Shown: positions 1 through 8,993, counted from the stretch's first letter. The stretch is 50,359 nucleotides of DNA from Clostridiaceae bacterium (GCA_012838135.1 DUPV01000012.1:1-50359), one strand, 5' to 3'. The notes: generated by a model from the letters alone, not told the origin. A program made the numbers and translations.

Positions 1-259
1 CTTTGCCCATCATCTCCGCTAAGGCAGGACCCAGTTCGGCTCCTTTCGCTATGCAATGACCATGACCTCGATGGGTGCTCGATATATAATCCGTATCGCG
101 TAAATGTGAACATACCGTTGCCGCTACTGCTTCCTGACCGATATATAAATGGACAGATCCTCTCAATTCATTTCGCTCAAATAATAGCAATGCTCGTTCT
201 TCAAATTTTCTGATCTCTTGCATCTTGCGATAAATCCATAACATCTTTTCCTGATCCAA
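1..259 (-). CDS. Thiamine-diphosphate dehydrogenase E1 alpha subunit (N-terminal part, cut by window edge)
   Basis: The first 86 codons of a minus-strand gene that runs off the left edge. The peptide contains IRKFEERALLLF, GSVHLYIGQEAVA and STHRGHGHCIAKG, which are hallmark blocks of the E1 alpha subunit of the pyruvate/acetoin/branched-chain 2-oxoacid dehydrogenase family. These enzymes bind thiamine diphosphate and decarboxylate a 2-oxoacid (or cleave acetoin), passing the acyl group to the E2 lipoyl subunit. The start chosen is a TTG at 259, nine bases after AGGAGG; the first ATG is five codons further in. The retained part cannot separate pyruvate from acetoin specificity. It is transcribed in the same direction as the sugar locus on its right but is separated from it by 435 bp. 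Family assignment is firm; substrate and operon partners (beta subunit, E2, E3) lie outside the window. Confidence 0.85.
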   Translation of the reverse strand, partial: MDQEKMLWIYRKMQEIRKFEERALLLFERNELRGSVHLYIGQEAVAATVCSHLRDTDYISSTHRGHGHCIAKGAELGPALAEMMGK

Positions 260-421
260 TTTTCTTGTCCTCCTGTTTTTTCAAGCTCTTTTGCTTTTTA
301 CTTTAGTTTATAAATTTAATCTGACTTCTATATTTGAATTCTTATATTTAAAATAAAATAATATAAAATATAATATTCTATTTATTCATTTCATTCCCAT
401 TTTCATGTGTTAATTTTATGT

Positions 422-439
422 ATTAACGCTTTTGTTAAT
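422..439. promoter_or_regulatory. Palindrome ATTAAC-N6-GTTAAT upstream of the E1 alpha gene, possible operator
   Basis: A perfect inverted repeat (ATTAAC, 6 bp, GTTAAT) with an AAAGCGTTAA core on the minus strand. The core resembles a CcpA catabolite-response element, but the outer TG/CA bases of the cre consensus are missing. It lies 163 bp upstream of the TTG start of the E1 alpha gene, in an A+T-rich stretch where its promoter must lie; I could not settle on a convincing -35/-10 pair there. The regulatory role is inferred from position only. Confidence 0.3.
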
Positions 440-468
440 CATAAAAGTTTGTTGAACTTTTTATTCTC

Positions 469-623
469 AGGGGTTGAAAATATCAAGGACAACCGGAATC
501 GTTTAAAGTTTTTCACAACCGTGCCGTAGGTTGAGAAAAATCAAGTTATAGAATTACTCTTGTATTTAAATTGTTAAGAACAAAGAAAAACATAGTACTT
601 GATAATTTTTCAACCCACGGCAC
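469..623 (-). repeat. Four alternately complementary segments (attenuator-like or multi-site operator)
   Basis: Most of the space between the FGGY kinase and the E1 alpha gene is built from one motif in alternating orientation. Read in the minus direction: segment A (623-604, GTGCCGTGGGTTGAAAAA), B (540-521, TTTTTCTCAACCTACGGCAC), C (520-509, GGTTGTGAAAAA) and D (485-469, centred on TTTTCAACCCC). A pairs with B over about 18 bp, B with C (12-base arms, 8-base loop), and D can pair with A or C. Mutually exclusive pairing of this kind is typical of attenuators; the same array could equally be several operator half-sites for a DNA-binding protein. There is no good U-tract after the B:C hairpin, so it is not a standard intrinsic terminator. 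Confidence 0.45.
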
Positions 624-694
624 TAAAAACATTCCTATTATTTACCTAGAGAAATTTTGAAAGCTCACACATTAAATAATTCTAAATTAAAATT

Positions 695-2122
695 TTAAAT
701 TGTATAGCTATGTGTTATTTCATACCACTTTAGATAATTTTTGTATTTTCCCGAATAGTGATCACTATTTATCGCATCGGGAGAAATAATTTCATTGTTT
801 TCACTTTTTAGTAAAAGCCTCACCTGTTCCTTCATATTCAACACAATTAATCCCAGTATAATCGCACCAAACATAGAAGATTGAGGATTCCTGGAAGCTT
901 CCATTTCTTGTCCGAATATATCTACACATATTTGTGTCCAAAGCGGAGAATATAAAATGCCGCCGGATAATACTATCCTCGGCTTTATATTGCTTAATGA
1001 TAATAATGATTCGTATCCTTGAAAACAATTGAATATTGTACCCTCTAAAATAGAGCGGTACATATTGTAAATATCATGATTAGGCCTTACATCCTCAAAA
1101 CTTGCTCCCAAGTCATCTCGCCATCCCGGACTCCTTTCTCCATAAAGAAAGGGTAAAAAAATCGGGGTATCCAGGGATTGTTTGCACACCTCCTCAACCT
1201 CATCATAAGTTTTTCCTGAAAAAAACTTATCCATGAACCATGAGGTACAACTTCCCGCTCCTGATGTAGAAGCACCTGCAAGATAAGACAATGGAGTTTT
1301 ATAACACCACGTACTTCGATTCTTATTTAAAATTGGTTCACTACAAGATAATCTCAGTGCAGCGCTAGTGCCTACAGAAAATGACATGATTTCATTATTC
1401 TGGAAACCCTCTGCTCCTAATTGATTCAACCCTCCATCAGCTGATGTTGCAACAACAGGAATTCCCTCAGACACACCTAAATACTCGGCAGCTTTTTTTG
1501 TTAAAGGATAAGTTTGATTGTAGTGTATAATTTCCGGTAAATTTTCCTCTGTGATATTCAAATTGTTTAACAATTCTTCATCATATTTGCTTGATCGTAT
1601 ATTCATCAAACCACTACCCGAAACCATACACTCGGAAGTAATAAACCGGTTTGTTAAAAAATATGTGTTGTAGACTCCTTGACCTAAAATATAATGCTTA
1701 TTCAAATCGTATCCTTCAGATGATAAATACATTAATTTAAAGTAAGGATATATGCTGTTAACCATGCAGCCGGTCTTATTGTAGTAATTGCGTAAAAACT
1801 CTTCATTTTTCCTCAGTTCACTACAAATCTGATTTGCAATCGTAGAATTCCATTGATAGGCTTTGGTAACCGGTTTAAAATTTTTGTCTGCAAGAAAAAC
1901 ACTATGCCAAACCCCGGACAATACTATTAAATCAATCTTACGACCGGCTGAAATCTTTTTAGTAACCGATAAGGTTTGCTTTAAAACCTTATCGGGGTCC
2001 AATGCTGTTTCATCATTTATTGCCATGTATCTTTGCTGTTCAACTACTATTTTTTCGGTTTCCGTATCGAAAAGCATTGCTTTTGCAGATGAAGTACTCG
2101 ATTCAATTGCCAAAATAAGCAT
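695..2122 (-). CDS. FGGY-family carbohydrate kinase (gluconokinase/xylulokinase-like), 475 aa
   Basis: Phosphorylates a sugar, polyol or sugar acid with ATP in the cytoplasm. The N-terminal phosphate-binding loop (IESSTSSAKAMLFD) and the GTSAALRLS block in the second half are typical of the FGGY fold. The GTS-A-(L/I)R pattern and a GERSPGWRDD block most resemble gluconokinases of Firmicutes. The family signature near the C terminus reads LSGGILYSPLWTQICVDIFG. Length fits the family (about 480-500 aa). The start is placed at the ATG at 2122 because GGAGGGG lies eight bases upstream; an upstream in-frame ATG at 2140 overlaps that ribosome binding site. It is the last gene of the locus that carries LivHMGF, and the second FGGY kinase in the region. 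The substrate is not readable from sequence. Confidence 0.85.
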   Translation of the reverse strand: MLILAIESSTSSAKAMLFDTETEKIVVEQQRYMAINDETALDPDKVLKQTLSVTKKISAGRKIDLIVLSGVWHSVFLADKNFKPVTKAYQWNSTIANQICSELRKNEEFLRNYYNKTGCMVNSIYPYFKLMYLSSEGYDLNKHYILGQGVYNTYFLTNRFITSECMVSGSGLMNIRSSKYDEELLNNLNITEENLPEIIHYNQTYPLTKKAAEYLGVSEGIPVVATSADGGLNQLGAEGFQNNEIMSFSVGTSAALRLSCSEPILNKNRSTWCYKTPLSYLAGASTSGAGSCTSWFMDKFFSGKTYDEVEEVCKQSLDTPIFLPFLYGERSPGWRDDLGASFEDVRPNHDIYNMYRSILEGTIFNCFQGYESLLSLSNIKPRIVLSGGILYSPLWTQICVDIFGQEMEASRNPQSSMFGAIILGLIVLNMKEQVRLLLKSENNEIISPDAINSDHYSGKYKNYLKWYEITHSYTI

Positions 2123-2212
2123 GTTTAATCCCCCCTCCACTTACTTATGTACATGCACGTCCCACAAATGATATGTAATTAAAAGTAGTAACAACAAGTT
2201 AAGTCACAAAAA

Positions 2213-2944
2213 TTAATGTTTAGCCTTTCCAAAGTAAGCCTCTAAAACAGCAGGATCATTGCTCAAGTCACTTGCCGAACCAAATTTAACTATTAAACCT
2301 TGTTCTAAAATGTACCCACTATCTGCAACAGAGAGTGCTTTACGAGCATTTTGTTCAACAAGTAAGATTGGAATCTTATGCTTTTTATTAATATTTTTGA
2401 TAGCATCGTATAATTCATCTACTATTAAGGGTGCCAGTCCCATAGAGGGTTCATCTAACATGAGCAACTTCGGTCTGGACATAATCGCACGACCTATTGC
2501 CAACATCTGTTGCTCTCCCCCTGATAAAGACCAACCAAGCTGTTTTCTCCGCTCATCAAGTCTGGGAAATGTTTCATATATCATTTGCAGCTCTTCTTCA
2601 TAGGCTTGTTTTCCGCCTTTTCCGAAAACACCGCCCCAGGCAACTGTACCCATTTCCAGATTTTCAGCTACACTCAGTCCCGGGAAAATGTGACGGCCTT
2701 CCGGGCAGTGAATAATTCCGAGGTTAGCTGTTTGTTTAGGCTTCAAACCGCTTATTTCCTCACCCCGATATTTTATAGAACCGCTTGTCGCAACAGAGCC
2801 TGAAATTGCTTTCAATAAAGTTGTCTTACCTGCGCCGTTACTGCCTATAATAGATATAATTTCAGCCTCACCAACGTTTATGTCAATACCCTTGAGACCT
2901 TCTATTACTCCATAGTATGCTTTCAAATTCTTTATTTCTAACAT
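2213..2944 (-). CDS. livF: HAAT-family ABC transporter ATPase (LivF type), 243 aa
   Basis: One of two ATPases powering the LivKHMGF-type importer. Visible: Walker A GSNGAGKTT (about residues 35-43), signature LSGGEQQMLAIGRA, Walker B LLMLDEPSMGL, and a switch His replaced in the usual LivF way (LLVEQNARKAL). The C terminus is short, as in LivF rather than LivG. It starts 4 bp after livG, so the two are probably translationally coupled. HAAT transporters are best known for branched-chain amino acids, amides and urea; here the neighbours are all carbohydrate enzymes, so a sugar-derived or organic-acid substrate is more likely. Family certain, substrate inferred. Confidence 0.92.
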   Translation of the reverse strand: MLEIKNLKAYYGVIEGLKGIDINVGEAEIISIIGSNGAGKTTLLKAISGSVATSGSIKYRGEEISGLKPKQTANLGIIHCPEGRHIFPGLSVAENLEMGTVAWGGVFGKGGKQAYEEELQMIYETFPRLDERRKQLGWSLSGGEQQMLAIGRAIMSRPKLLMLDEPSMGLAPLIVDELYDAIKNINKKHKIPILLVEQNARKALSVADSGYILEQGLIVKFGSASDLSNDPAVLEAYFGKAKH

Positions 2945-2948
2945 GGTA

Positions 2949-3698
2949 CTAATCCTGCCTTCCTAGGTATGCCTCTATAACTTCCTCATTGTTGACAACT
3001 TCTTCCGGAATGCTATCGCATATCACCTGACCGAAATTTAATACTGTGATAGAAGAACATACGCTCATAACCAAGTCCATCCTATGCTCAATCAGCACTA
3101 TTCCAATGTCCCTGGATATTCCTAAATTCAACAGATCAACCACTCGTTCTATTTCCATCTTATTTAATCCGGCTGCAGGTTCATCTACAAGCATAACTTT
3201 AGGGTAAGAAAGAAGGCATCTTACAATTTCTAACATTTTTCTTTGACCATAGGGAATTGAACTTATTTCGTCGTCCCAATTAACCTCGAAACCTACGATC
3301 TCCATCAAATCCTCTAATTCATGCTGATAATCCGAACCTTTTTTTCCAAAAAAGGAATTTATGTATCCCATTTGATCAAAAAGATCCGTACCTAACTTCA
3401 GATTATCTTCAATACTGGAGCGGTCAAGAAAACGTGGTGTTTGAAATGTCCTGCCTATACCCATACGAGCTCTTTTATGTGCCGGAACATTAGTTACATC
3501 TTGTCCGTCGAATATGATTTTACCGTCATCAACATCATATATTCCGCTGATAAGGTTCAGCAGAGTTGTTTTTCCGGCACCGTTCGGACCAATGAGTCCC
3601 TTAATTTTTCCTTTTTCTACTTCAAAATTAACATTATTTGCCGCTACAACACCACCAAATCTTTTGTTCACATTATTTAATTCAAGAATCAGACCCAT
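2949..3698 (-). CDS. livG: HAAT-family ABC transporter ATPase (LivG type), 249 aa
   Basis: Second ATPase of the importer. It carries Walker A GPNGAGKTT, the LivG hallmark GIGRTFQTPRFL after the Q-loop, the signature region ISSIPYGQRKMLEIVRCL, and VMLVDEPAAGLN followed by the EHRMD switch. The start is the ATG at 3698, six bases after GAGGTGG; an in-frame GTG at 3713 would overlap that binding site. The 5' end overlaps livM by 17 bp. Paralogue of the livG in the second locus (36693-37472). Confidence 0.92.
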   Translation of the reverse strand: MGLILELNNVNKRFGGVVAANNVNFEVEKGKIKGLIGPNGAGKTTLLNLISGIYDVDDGKIIFDGQDVTNVPAHKRARMGIGRTFQTPRFLDRSSIEDNLKLGTDLFDQMGYINSFFGKKGSDYQHELEDLMEIVGFEVNWDDEISSIPYGQRKMLEIVRCLLSYPKVMLVDEPAAGLNKMEIERVVDLLNLGISRDIGIVLIEHRMDLVMSVCSSITVLNFGQVICDSIPEEVVNNEEVIEAYLGRQD

Positions 3699-4704
3699 TT
3701 GTATCCACCTCACCTGTTGTAACTATTTCTTTTTTCTTCTTAAATTTATGATCTAATTTAGTCAAAAGAGACTTTACTAATCCCGCAAAGCCCATCGGCA
3801 TAAAGATCATAGTGATAATTACTACTATTCCGTATATAAACCTGAAATAGTCTTTAAGATCCCGTAAAACTTCCGGCAATATAGTAAGAGTAATAGTGCC
3901 TATGAAAGAACCCACCGTGCTATTAATTCCACCTAGCATCGCCATAATAAGATATATTCCTGCTTGCTCAAAAGTAAAAGTTTCACTACTGACATAACCA
4001 TTTAAAAATGCAAAGAGGGAACCGGCTAAAGCAGCAAGCATGCTGGCAATAATAAAAGCAATTATTTTCGTTCTGTACACATCAACTCCCAAGGAATTAG
4101 CTGCTATCTCATCATCACGTACAGATTCTAAGGAGCGACCTAAACTTGTTTTGCGAACACGATACAATAACAATCCACAAATTAAAGCTAATCCAAATAT
4201 AAAATAAATAAATTCCATTACGGTTTGTTGATTTAATTGTATGAAACCCAAATCAAGCGCCGGGATATTGGAGATTCCATCCGGTCCGCCTGTAACAGGT
4301 TTCCAATTACGAAATATCATATACAATACTTGGGTAAAAGCAATTGAGGCAAAAGCAAAATAATTACCTCTCAACTTCAACAATGCAGCACCTATGAATA
4401 ATGAAAACAATCCGGTTAGAATTACTGAACATACTAATGCAAGTACAGAATTTAAGCCTAATTTCACAGTGAATATTCCTGTGAGGAATGCTCCTATTCC
4501 CATCATGCCGGCTGTTGAAAACGTAACCTGTCCGCCCATACCCAGCATTACAACGAGTCCATATACTGCAAGAACATAAACTAAGCCATTGCCTAAAACA
4601 ATTCGCAAGTAATGGTTTGGTACAATACTAGGAACTGATATAATAAAAACTACTGAAAAAATTGCAAGTAACAACCATTTATATTTGTTTAGAATTTTCA
4701 ACAT
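3682..4704 (-). CDS. livM: HAAT-family ABC transporter permease (LivM type), 340 aa
   Basis: Inner-membrane permease with about eight to ten hydrophobic segments. It includes the LivM-typical GGQVTFSTAGMMGIGAF block, the NYFAFASIAFTQ segment and the coupling-helix region SVRDDEIAANSLGVDVYRTK, followed by AFIIASMLAALAGSLFA. It forms the translocation pore together with LivH. The C terminus ends in a lysine-rich tail that overlaps the livG start. It follows livH after 20 bp. Confidence 0.92.
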   Translation of the reverse strand: MLKILNKYKWLLLAIFSVVFIISVPSIVPNHYLRIVLGNGLVYVLAVYGLVVMLGMGGQVTFSTAGMMGIGAFLTGIFTVKLGLNSVLALVCSVILTGLFSLFIGAALLKLRGNYFAFASIAFTQVLYMIFRNWKPVTGGPDGISNIPALDLGFIQLNQQTVMEFIYFIFGLALICGLLLYRVRKTSLGRSLESVRDDEIAANSLGVDVYRTKIIAFIIASMLAALAGSLFAFLNGYVSSETFTFEQAGIYLIMAMLGGINSTVGSFIGTITLTILPEVLRDLKDYFRFIYGIVVIITMIFMPMGFAGLVKSLLTKLDHKFKKKKEIVTTGEVDTNGSDS

Positions 4705-4724
4705 ATCAAAACACCTACCCGATC

Positions 4725-5588
4725 TTAAGCTTTCTCTTCAATCTCTTCGCCATAAATGCCTTGTGGTCTGAAAAGAAGTACCAATATAAGAACTAAAAAT
4801 ACTATCGCATCTCTATATGTGGTTGTAATGATTATACTATATGCTTCTATCAAGCCAATCATAATACTACCAATAACAGCCCCTTTAACACTGCCAAAGC
4901 CACCTACAACAATTCCTGCAAAGGCTTTTAATGCAAAGTTTCCTAAAGTTTGACTAACTAAAAATAAAGGTGCAGATAACCAGCCGCCTATTCCTGATAA
5001 AGCAAGACTAATCATATAGGTAGCTGTTACAGTCAAAACGATCGGTATACCCATTAGTTCTGCTGCATAGCTATCTTGAGTTGCAGCCGACATAACTCTG
5101 CCGACGCGAAATTTCTCAAATAAGTTATATACAAAAACAATGCAAACTACACCGACAACAATTAAAAATACGTACTGATATTGTAATTTAGATCCAAATA
5201 ACGGAAGTGAACCATCTACTATTGGTGCAACTTTTAGAGCAAAAGGACCCCATATCAGACGGACGGCTTCAGTTAAAGCTATCGAGGCGCCTAACGTGGA
5301 AATTGTTACGGTCACCGGCCATGAAGCATTGCGCAACGGCCAATAAACAGTAAACATATAAATAACACCAAAAACCATTAATGCTAAAATAGTTAATATG
5401 AATGATACAAGCGAGTTCATACCTAGCTGGTTAGAAAAAAAGTATCCTAGATATCCTCCCACCATAAAAATCTGTCCATGAGCAAAGTTCATGACATTTA
5501 CAGCTTTAACGATAAGAATCAAACCCATCGCCATAAGCGCGTAGACCATCCCCATCGAAATTCCTGTTATAAACAATTGTAATATCAT
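4725..5588 (-). CDS. livH: HAAT-family ABC transporter permease (LivH type), 287 aa
   Basis: First permease of the importer. Hallmarks are the N-terminal GISMGMVYALMAMGL segment, NVMNFAHGQIFMVGGYLGY, the coupling loop AATQDSYAAELMGIP, and GGFGSVKGAVIGSIMIGL near the C terminus, ending in LFRPQGIYGEEIEEKA. About eight membrane spans, normal length. It is the first of four tightly packed transporter genes (livH-M-G-F), 100 bp downstream of the LarA-like gene. The cognate binding protein is probably the lipoprotein at 9221-10552, four genes upstream. Confidence 0.92.
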   Translation of the reverse strand: MILQLFITGISMGMVYALMAMGLILIVKAVNVMNFAHGQIFMVGGYLGYFFSNQLGMNSLVSFILTILALMVFGVIYMFTVYWPLRNASWPVTVTISTLGASIALTEAVRLIWGPFALKVAPIVDGSLPLFGSKLQYQYVFLIVVGVVCIVFVYNLFEKFRVGRVMSAATQDSYAAELMGIPIVLTVTATYMISLALSGIGGWLSAPLFLVSQTLGNFALKAFAGIVVGGFGSVKGAVIGSIMIGLIEAYSIIITTTYRDAIVFLVLILVLLFRPQGIYGEEIEEKA

Positions 5589-5688
5589 TAAAAATTTCTC
5601 CCTTCAAGTGATATTGTGTTCCAAATGAATCTAAAGACAATGAATTGCGAACAAACAGAGAAAATCCATTCAGATTACATTCAATCTC

Positions 5689-6978
5689 TTAAATCCTCTT
5701 AAATTCCTTAAAATTCTCAAGTTCATCAAATTCAACCATATATTTCTCCGGACTAACCTCTAATTGAGCATTATTCCTGGCTTCTCTCTCTAACGACTCA
5801 GATATATAAAAGTCGTATAGATGTAAAGTGTCTTTTATCCATACAATCCGCCAACCCAAGTCTTCTGGAACACCCCAACAAGTCTGCATACAAGCTTGAA
5901 TGCAAAGTTTATCTGTATCCATTACCAACGGAATGCTGGCACCTTCCGGAACTCTTGATGTTAGAACATTTGAATAGGTGGTTTCAAAACTCATCTTATC
6001 AAATATTTTTTTAGTGACAGCATTCGCTAAACCCACGCCAACAGCACTGTCACCGGTTTTTTCAGATAAGTTTAACACAGCAATTCTCTGAATAAATGGT
6101 TTTGTATTTGGATAAAGTATATGGCGACCTGTTACATTTGGGTCCATTCCGTCTCCACTGATCTCTTTTCCTATTTGATCAATAACTAAAACATCAACTT
6201 TTTCAAAAGGAATTCCCGGAACATTTTCTTTAGCAATGACTAACAATTCCTTCTCTTCTTCTTCAACCTTTTGGTTAGGAATAGCTCGCAAAATTCTAGT
6301 GTTATGAAAAGCATTCTCCACTATAGCAAAACAGAAAGGTATGTTAATTTTTTCGCTCGCCAAAGCAGTTAAACCAAAATCAAGAACACTGTCTCCCATT
6401 GTAATCATTCCAAGCTGATGACAAATCTCTGCTCCATATTGATTGCCTAAGCCAATGGCAATCATTTTCATAATTCCGCTTTCTATATCATGATAAAAAT
6501 CCGTATGTGGCTTTATTCTGCCGGTCGGTATTATGTAGTCACAACTGGCAGCAAATTTATCTATACGTACGGGCAATCCACTTTTCGAAGTTCCTACCAA
6601 TACCGTTTCCATAGTTGAATGAATAGGACAACCTACTGTTTCTTCTGTCAGGCCATATTTTTCAAGTAATGCAAGCTGCCCCTCCGCTGTTGCTCCACCA
6701 TGACTACCCATTGCAGGAACAACGTATGGTATAGCACCTATCCGTTTAGACTCTTCAACAAGAGTTCTTAGAATTAGTGCACTATTGGAAATTTCTCTAC
6801 TGGATGCAGTGAAGCAAATTGTTTTCCCCGGTTCGATAATATCAAGCGTCCCCGGTCTTTTTAAAGCTTCGCGTACACCTTCTGCCACATCAGCTATATG
6901 TTCATTATCAAGATTATTGCGAACATTATAAAATTTTGGTAATTTTTGATCTTTAAGGATATCTCTAAGTATACCCAT
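5689..6978 (-). CDS. LarA-like (DUF2088) nickel-pincer racemase/epimerase family protein, 429 aa
   Basis: Members of this family racemise or epimerise 2-hydroxyacids with a nickel pincer cofactor bound through a lysine. The sequence has the family blocks AMGSHGGATAEGQ (His93), GRIKPHTDFYHD (His158, His163) and GIMKMIAIGLGNQYGAEICHQ. Lys171 and His187 have the same 16-residue spacing as the cofactor-binding Lys184 and nickel ligand His200 of Lactiplantibacillus plantarum LarA. Known activities of the wider family include lactate, malate and other 2-hydroxyacid racemases and a gluconate 2-epimerase. Between a transaldolase and LivHMGF, an aldonate or other sugar-acid C2 epimerase is a sensible guess. 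The maturation genes larB, larC and larE are not in the window. The start follows a GGGGG-type binding site. Specificity is unknown. Confidence 0.8.
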   Translation of the reverse strand: MGILRDILKDQKLPKFYNVRNNLDNEHIADVAEGVREALKRPGTLDIIEPGKTICFTASSREISNSALILRTLVEESKRIGAIPYVVPAMGSHGGATAEGQLALLEKYGLTEETVGCPIHSTMETVLVGTSKSGLPVRIDKFAASCDYIIPTGRIKPHTDFYHDIESGIMKMIAIGLGNQYGAEICHQLGMITMGDSVLDFGLTALASEKINIPFCFAIVENAFHNTRILRAIPNQKVEEEEKELLVIAKENVPGIPFEKVDVLVIDQIGKEISGDGMDPNVTGRHILYPNTKPFIQRIAVLNLSEKTGDSAVGVGLANAVTKKIFDKMSFETTYSNVLTSRVPEGASIPLVMDTDKLCIQACMQTCWGVPEDLGWRIVWIKDTLHLYDFYISESLEREARNNAQLEVSPEKYMVEFDELENFKEFKRI

Positions 6979-7099
6979 ATACAGATTTTCCCCCTTCTTT
7001 TATAGATTTTATTTCTTAATTTCAATACACATTAAATATCCTTTATCATTTACAATTATCAATAATGCAAGTTGAAATTAGATTTAATGTGATGAAAAT

Positions 7100-8158
7100 T
7101 TAGAACCATCTAGAGGATTTTAGAGCTGAGCCATACGTTTCTAAGGGTGCCCATCCTGTTTCCATAAATTGAGACAGTAATTTTTGCATAACTCCGAATC
7201 TTATATATTCTTCTCTTTTGAATGCATTTGGTTCGTATGCACGCACAAACTCGGGAATGGTCATCAGACGCTCTATAACATCTTCAGCTACAGGGTTATC
7301 AATTTTAACCACCTTTTCCGGATTGGCCGCCAAAACCATATCTTGTATTCTCGGCTGGAGTGTAAAGGTTATCTTTTCACCACCGGCCATCTCTGTCACT
7401 TGTTCTATATTTCTAAGACCAGCGGGCATTATATATGAACTATAATTTCTTTCTCGGAAAATTTTATATGTTCTTTTGCACATTGCAATTCCCGCTTGTT
7501 GGATATCACTTTCTAAAACTTCTGCTTTCATATCCTTTGCGACATCTCTGAGATAATCGTCTAAACGCCCGACTTGCTGCACTACTAAGCATAAAGCGGG
7601 TTTTCTGCCTTCAGCTTTAGCCTTAGCGGCTCCTTTTTCATAAGCCTCGGCAACATCTATAGCCTGAGCTACTGAAACGTTCAATGTTGCACAAATCGGA
7701 ATGCATTCTTCGGCAAGACTTTCTATGACCTCTAAACCGGCATTCGTTGTAGGTAATTTAACTGCAATATTATCTCCCCAAGAATGTACACGTCTGGCTT
7801 GTGCTAACATTCCCTCAGCATCACCGGCACGATCGGGATTCAACTGACCCAAGGCAAGACCATGTATTCCCCCGGTTTTTTCAAAAACATCCGTAAACTT
7901 ACCGGCAGCATATGTTGCAACCAATCTTAATAATGCTTCAGCATTTTCTTCCGGACTTAAATCGTCAGGTATTTTATCCACTTCATCTTTCCAAAAATCC
8001 GGATCTGTCAAAAAAGTTCTGTATGTTAAAACCGGATTAGTTGTAACACCTAGCGCACCTCTTTCAATTCCACGCTCTATTTCATCCGGGTTAGCCGAAT
8101 CATGCCACCAACGTGTTGGCGTAGATGTATTCAGCCATTCAAAATATGTTTGTTCCAT
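7100..8158 (-). CDS. Transaldolase-family class I aldolase, 352 aa
   Basis: A transaldolase-fold enzyme that would transfer or release a C3 ketol unit through a Schiff base. The N-terminal block SANPDEIERGIERGALGVTTNP matches the transaldolase D-x-x-x-x-x-x-x-(G)-x-T-T-N-P start. The Schiff-base lysine is Lys134 in NIAVKLPTTNAGL. Later blocks CATLNVSVAQA and RRTYKIF-type helices also fit. The ATG at 8158 is chosen because GGAG lies six bases before it; the ATG at 8170 has no binding site and itself supplies that GGAG. Longer than the 210-220-aa microbial TalB/FSA-like group. It could be a standard transaldolase, a fructose-6-phosphate-aldolase-like enzyme, or one specialised for the locus substrate (compare sulfo-transaldolases). 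Confidence 0.82.
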   Translation of the reverse strand: MEQTYFEWLNTSTPTRWWHDSANPDEIERGIERGALGVTTNPVLTYRTFLTDPDFWKDEVDKIPDDLSPEENAEALLRLVATYAAGKFTDVFEKTGGIHGLALGQLNPDRAGDAEGMLAQARRVHSWGDNIAVKLPTTNAGLEVIESLAEECIPICATLNVSVAQAIDVAEAYEKGAAKAKAEGRKPALCLVVQQVGRLDDYLRDVAKDMKAEVLESDIQQAGIAMCKRTYKIFRERNYSSYIMPAGLRNIEQVTEMAGGEKITFTLQPRIQDMVLAANPEKVVKIDNPVAEDVIERLMTIPEFVRAYEPNAFKREEYIRFGVMQKLLSQFMETGWAPLETYGSALKSSRWF

Positions 8159-8211
8159 TTTTTTCTCCATTCAATTCAAGATATTCTGTTAAAACTTGAA
8201 GTTACAAATGC

Positions 8212-8958
8212 TTATCCGATAAACAACCCGCCATTAACATCAATCGTTGCGCCTGTTGTAAAACCGGATAAATCCGAAGCAAGATAAGAAACAGCTGCCG
8301 CAATTTCCTCGGGAGTTCCAAGTCTATGTACAGGAATTGTGTTTAGCAATCTGTTTAATTCTTCTTCTGTAAAACCGTCAATTATATCACTGGCAACAGT
8401 GCCCGGAGCTACAGAATTAACTGTAATCCCAGTGCCGGCATAAATTCTTGCTAAACTGCGGCTTGCACCGATTACTCCGGCCTTGGATATTGAATAGATT
8501 ACACCGGAGCTGATTCCCCCGGCTCTACCTGAATTAGAGGCAATGTTAACAATTCGACCATATTTGGCACTTAACATGTATGGAATAACCTTTTGAGTAA
8601 TGAAAAATAGCCCTTTTAAGTTAACATCCATAACTCGCTGCCATTCTTTTTCAGTAACATCTTCAACCGGGGTGGTTGACAATACTCCTGCATTGTTAAC
8701 CAAAACATCAATCCTGCCAAATTTCCCTATAACATCTGAGATGGCATTTTCAACTTGTGATACATCAGCAATATTAACTGCATAACTGGATGACTCAAAG
8801 CCCATATTATTAATTTCATCTCTTGCTTTATTTACGCTTGTTTCATCAATGTCAAATAAAATTGTTATAAAATTATCTGAAGCAAGCCGAAGAGCAATGG
8901 CTTTACCTATCCCCTTAGCCGCGCCTGTAACAATGGCAGTTCTTTTATCACTATTCAT
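8212..8958 (-). CDS. SDR-family NAD(P)-dependent oxidoreductase, 248 aa
   Basis: Classical short-chain dehydrogenase. Cofactor motif TGAAKGIGKA, NNAGVL block, catalytic Ser in IASNSGRAGG and the YSISK pair, then PGTVASD. The C terminus DVNGGLFIG is typical of 3-oxoacyl-ACP-reductase/polyol-dehydrogenase-like SDRs. Probable start ATG at 8958, 11 bases after AGGAG; a GTG at 8967 is too close to that site. In a sugar locus it most likely interconverts a hydroxyl and a keto group on the substrate. It lies 53 bp upstream of the transaldolase in the same operon. Exact substrate unknown. Confidence 0.88.
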   Translation of the reverse strand: MNSDKRTAIVTGAAKGIGKAIALRLASDNFITILFDIDETSVNKARDEINNMGFESSSYAVNIADVSQVENAISDVIGKFGRIDVLVNNAGVLSTTPVEDVTEKEWQRVMDVNLKGLFFITQKVIPYMLSAKYGRIVNIASNSGRAGGISSGVIYSISKAGVIGASRSLARIYAGTGITVNSVAPGTVASDIIDGFTEEELNRLLNTIPVHRLGTPEEIAAAVSYLASDLSGFTTGATIDVNGGLFIG

Positions 8959-8993
8959 AATAGTCACTTCTCCTCATCCCGAATATTCGCTTT

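Noticed and set aside
2213-5588. Branched-chain amino acid transporter as the literal function of the first LivHMGF
   Set aside because: The family match is real, but every neighbouring gene is a carbohydrate or hydroxyacid enzyme, so the amino-acid substrate was not accepted as the call.
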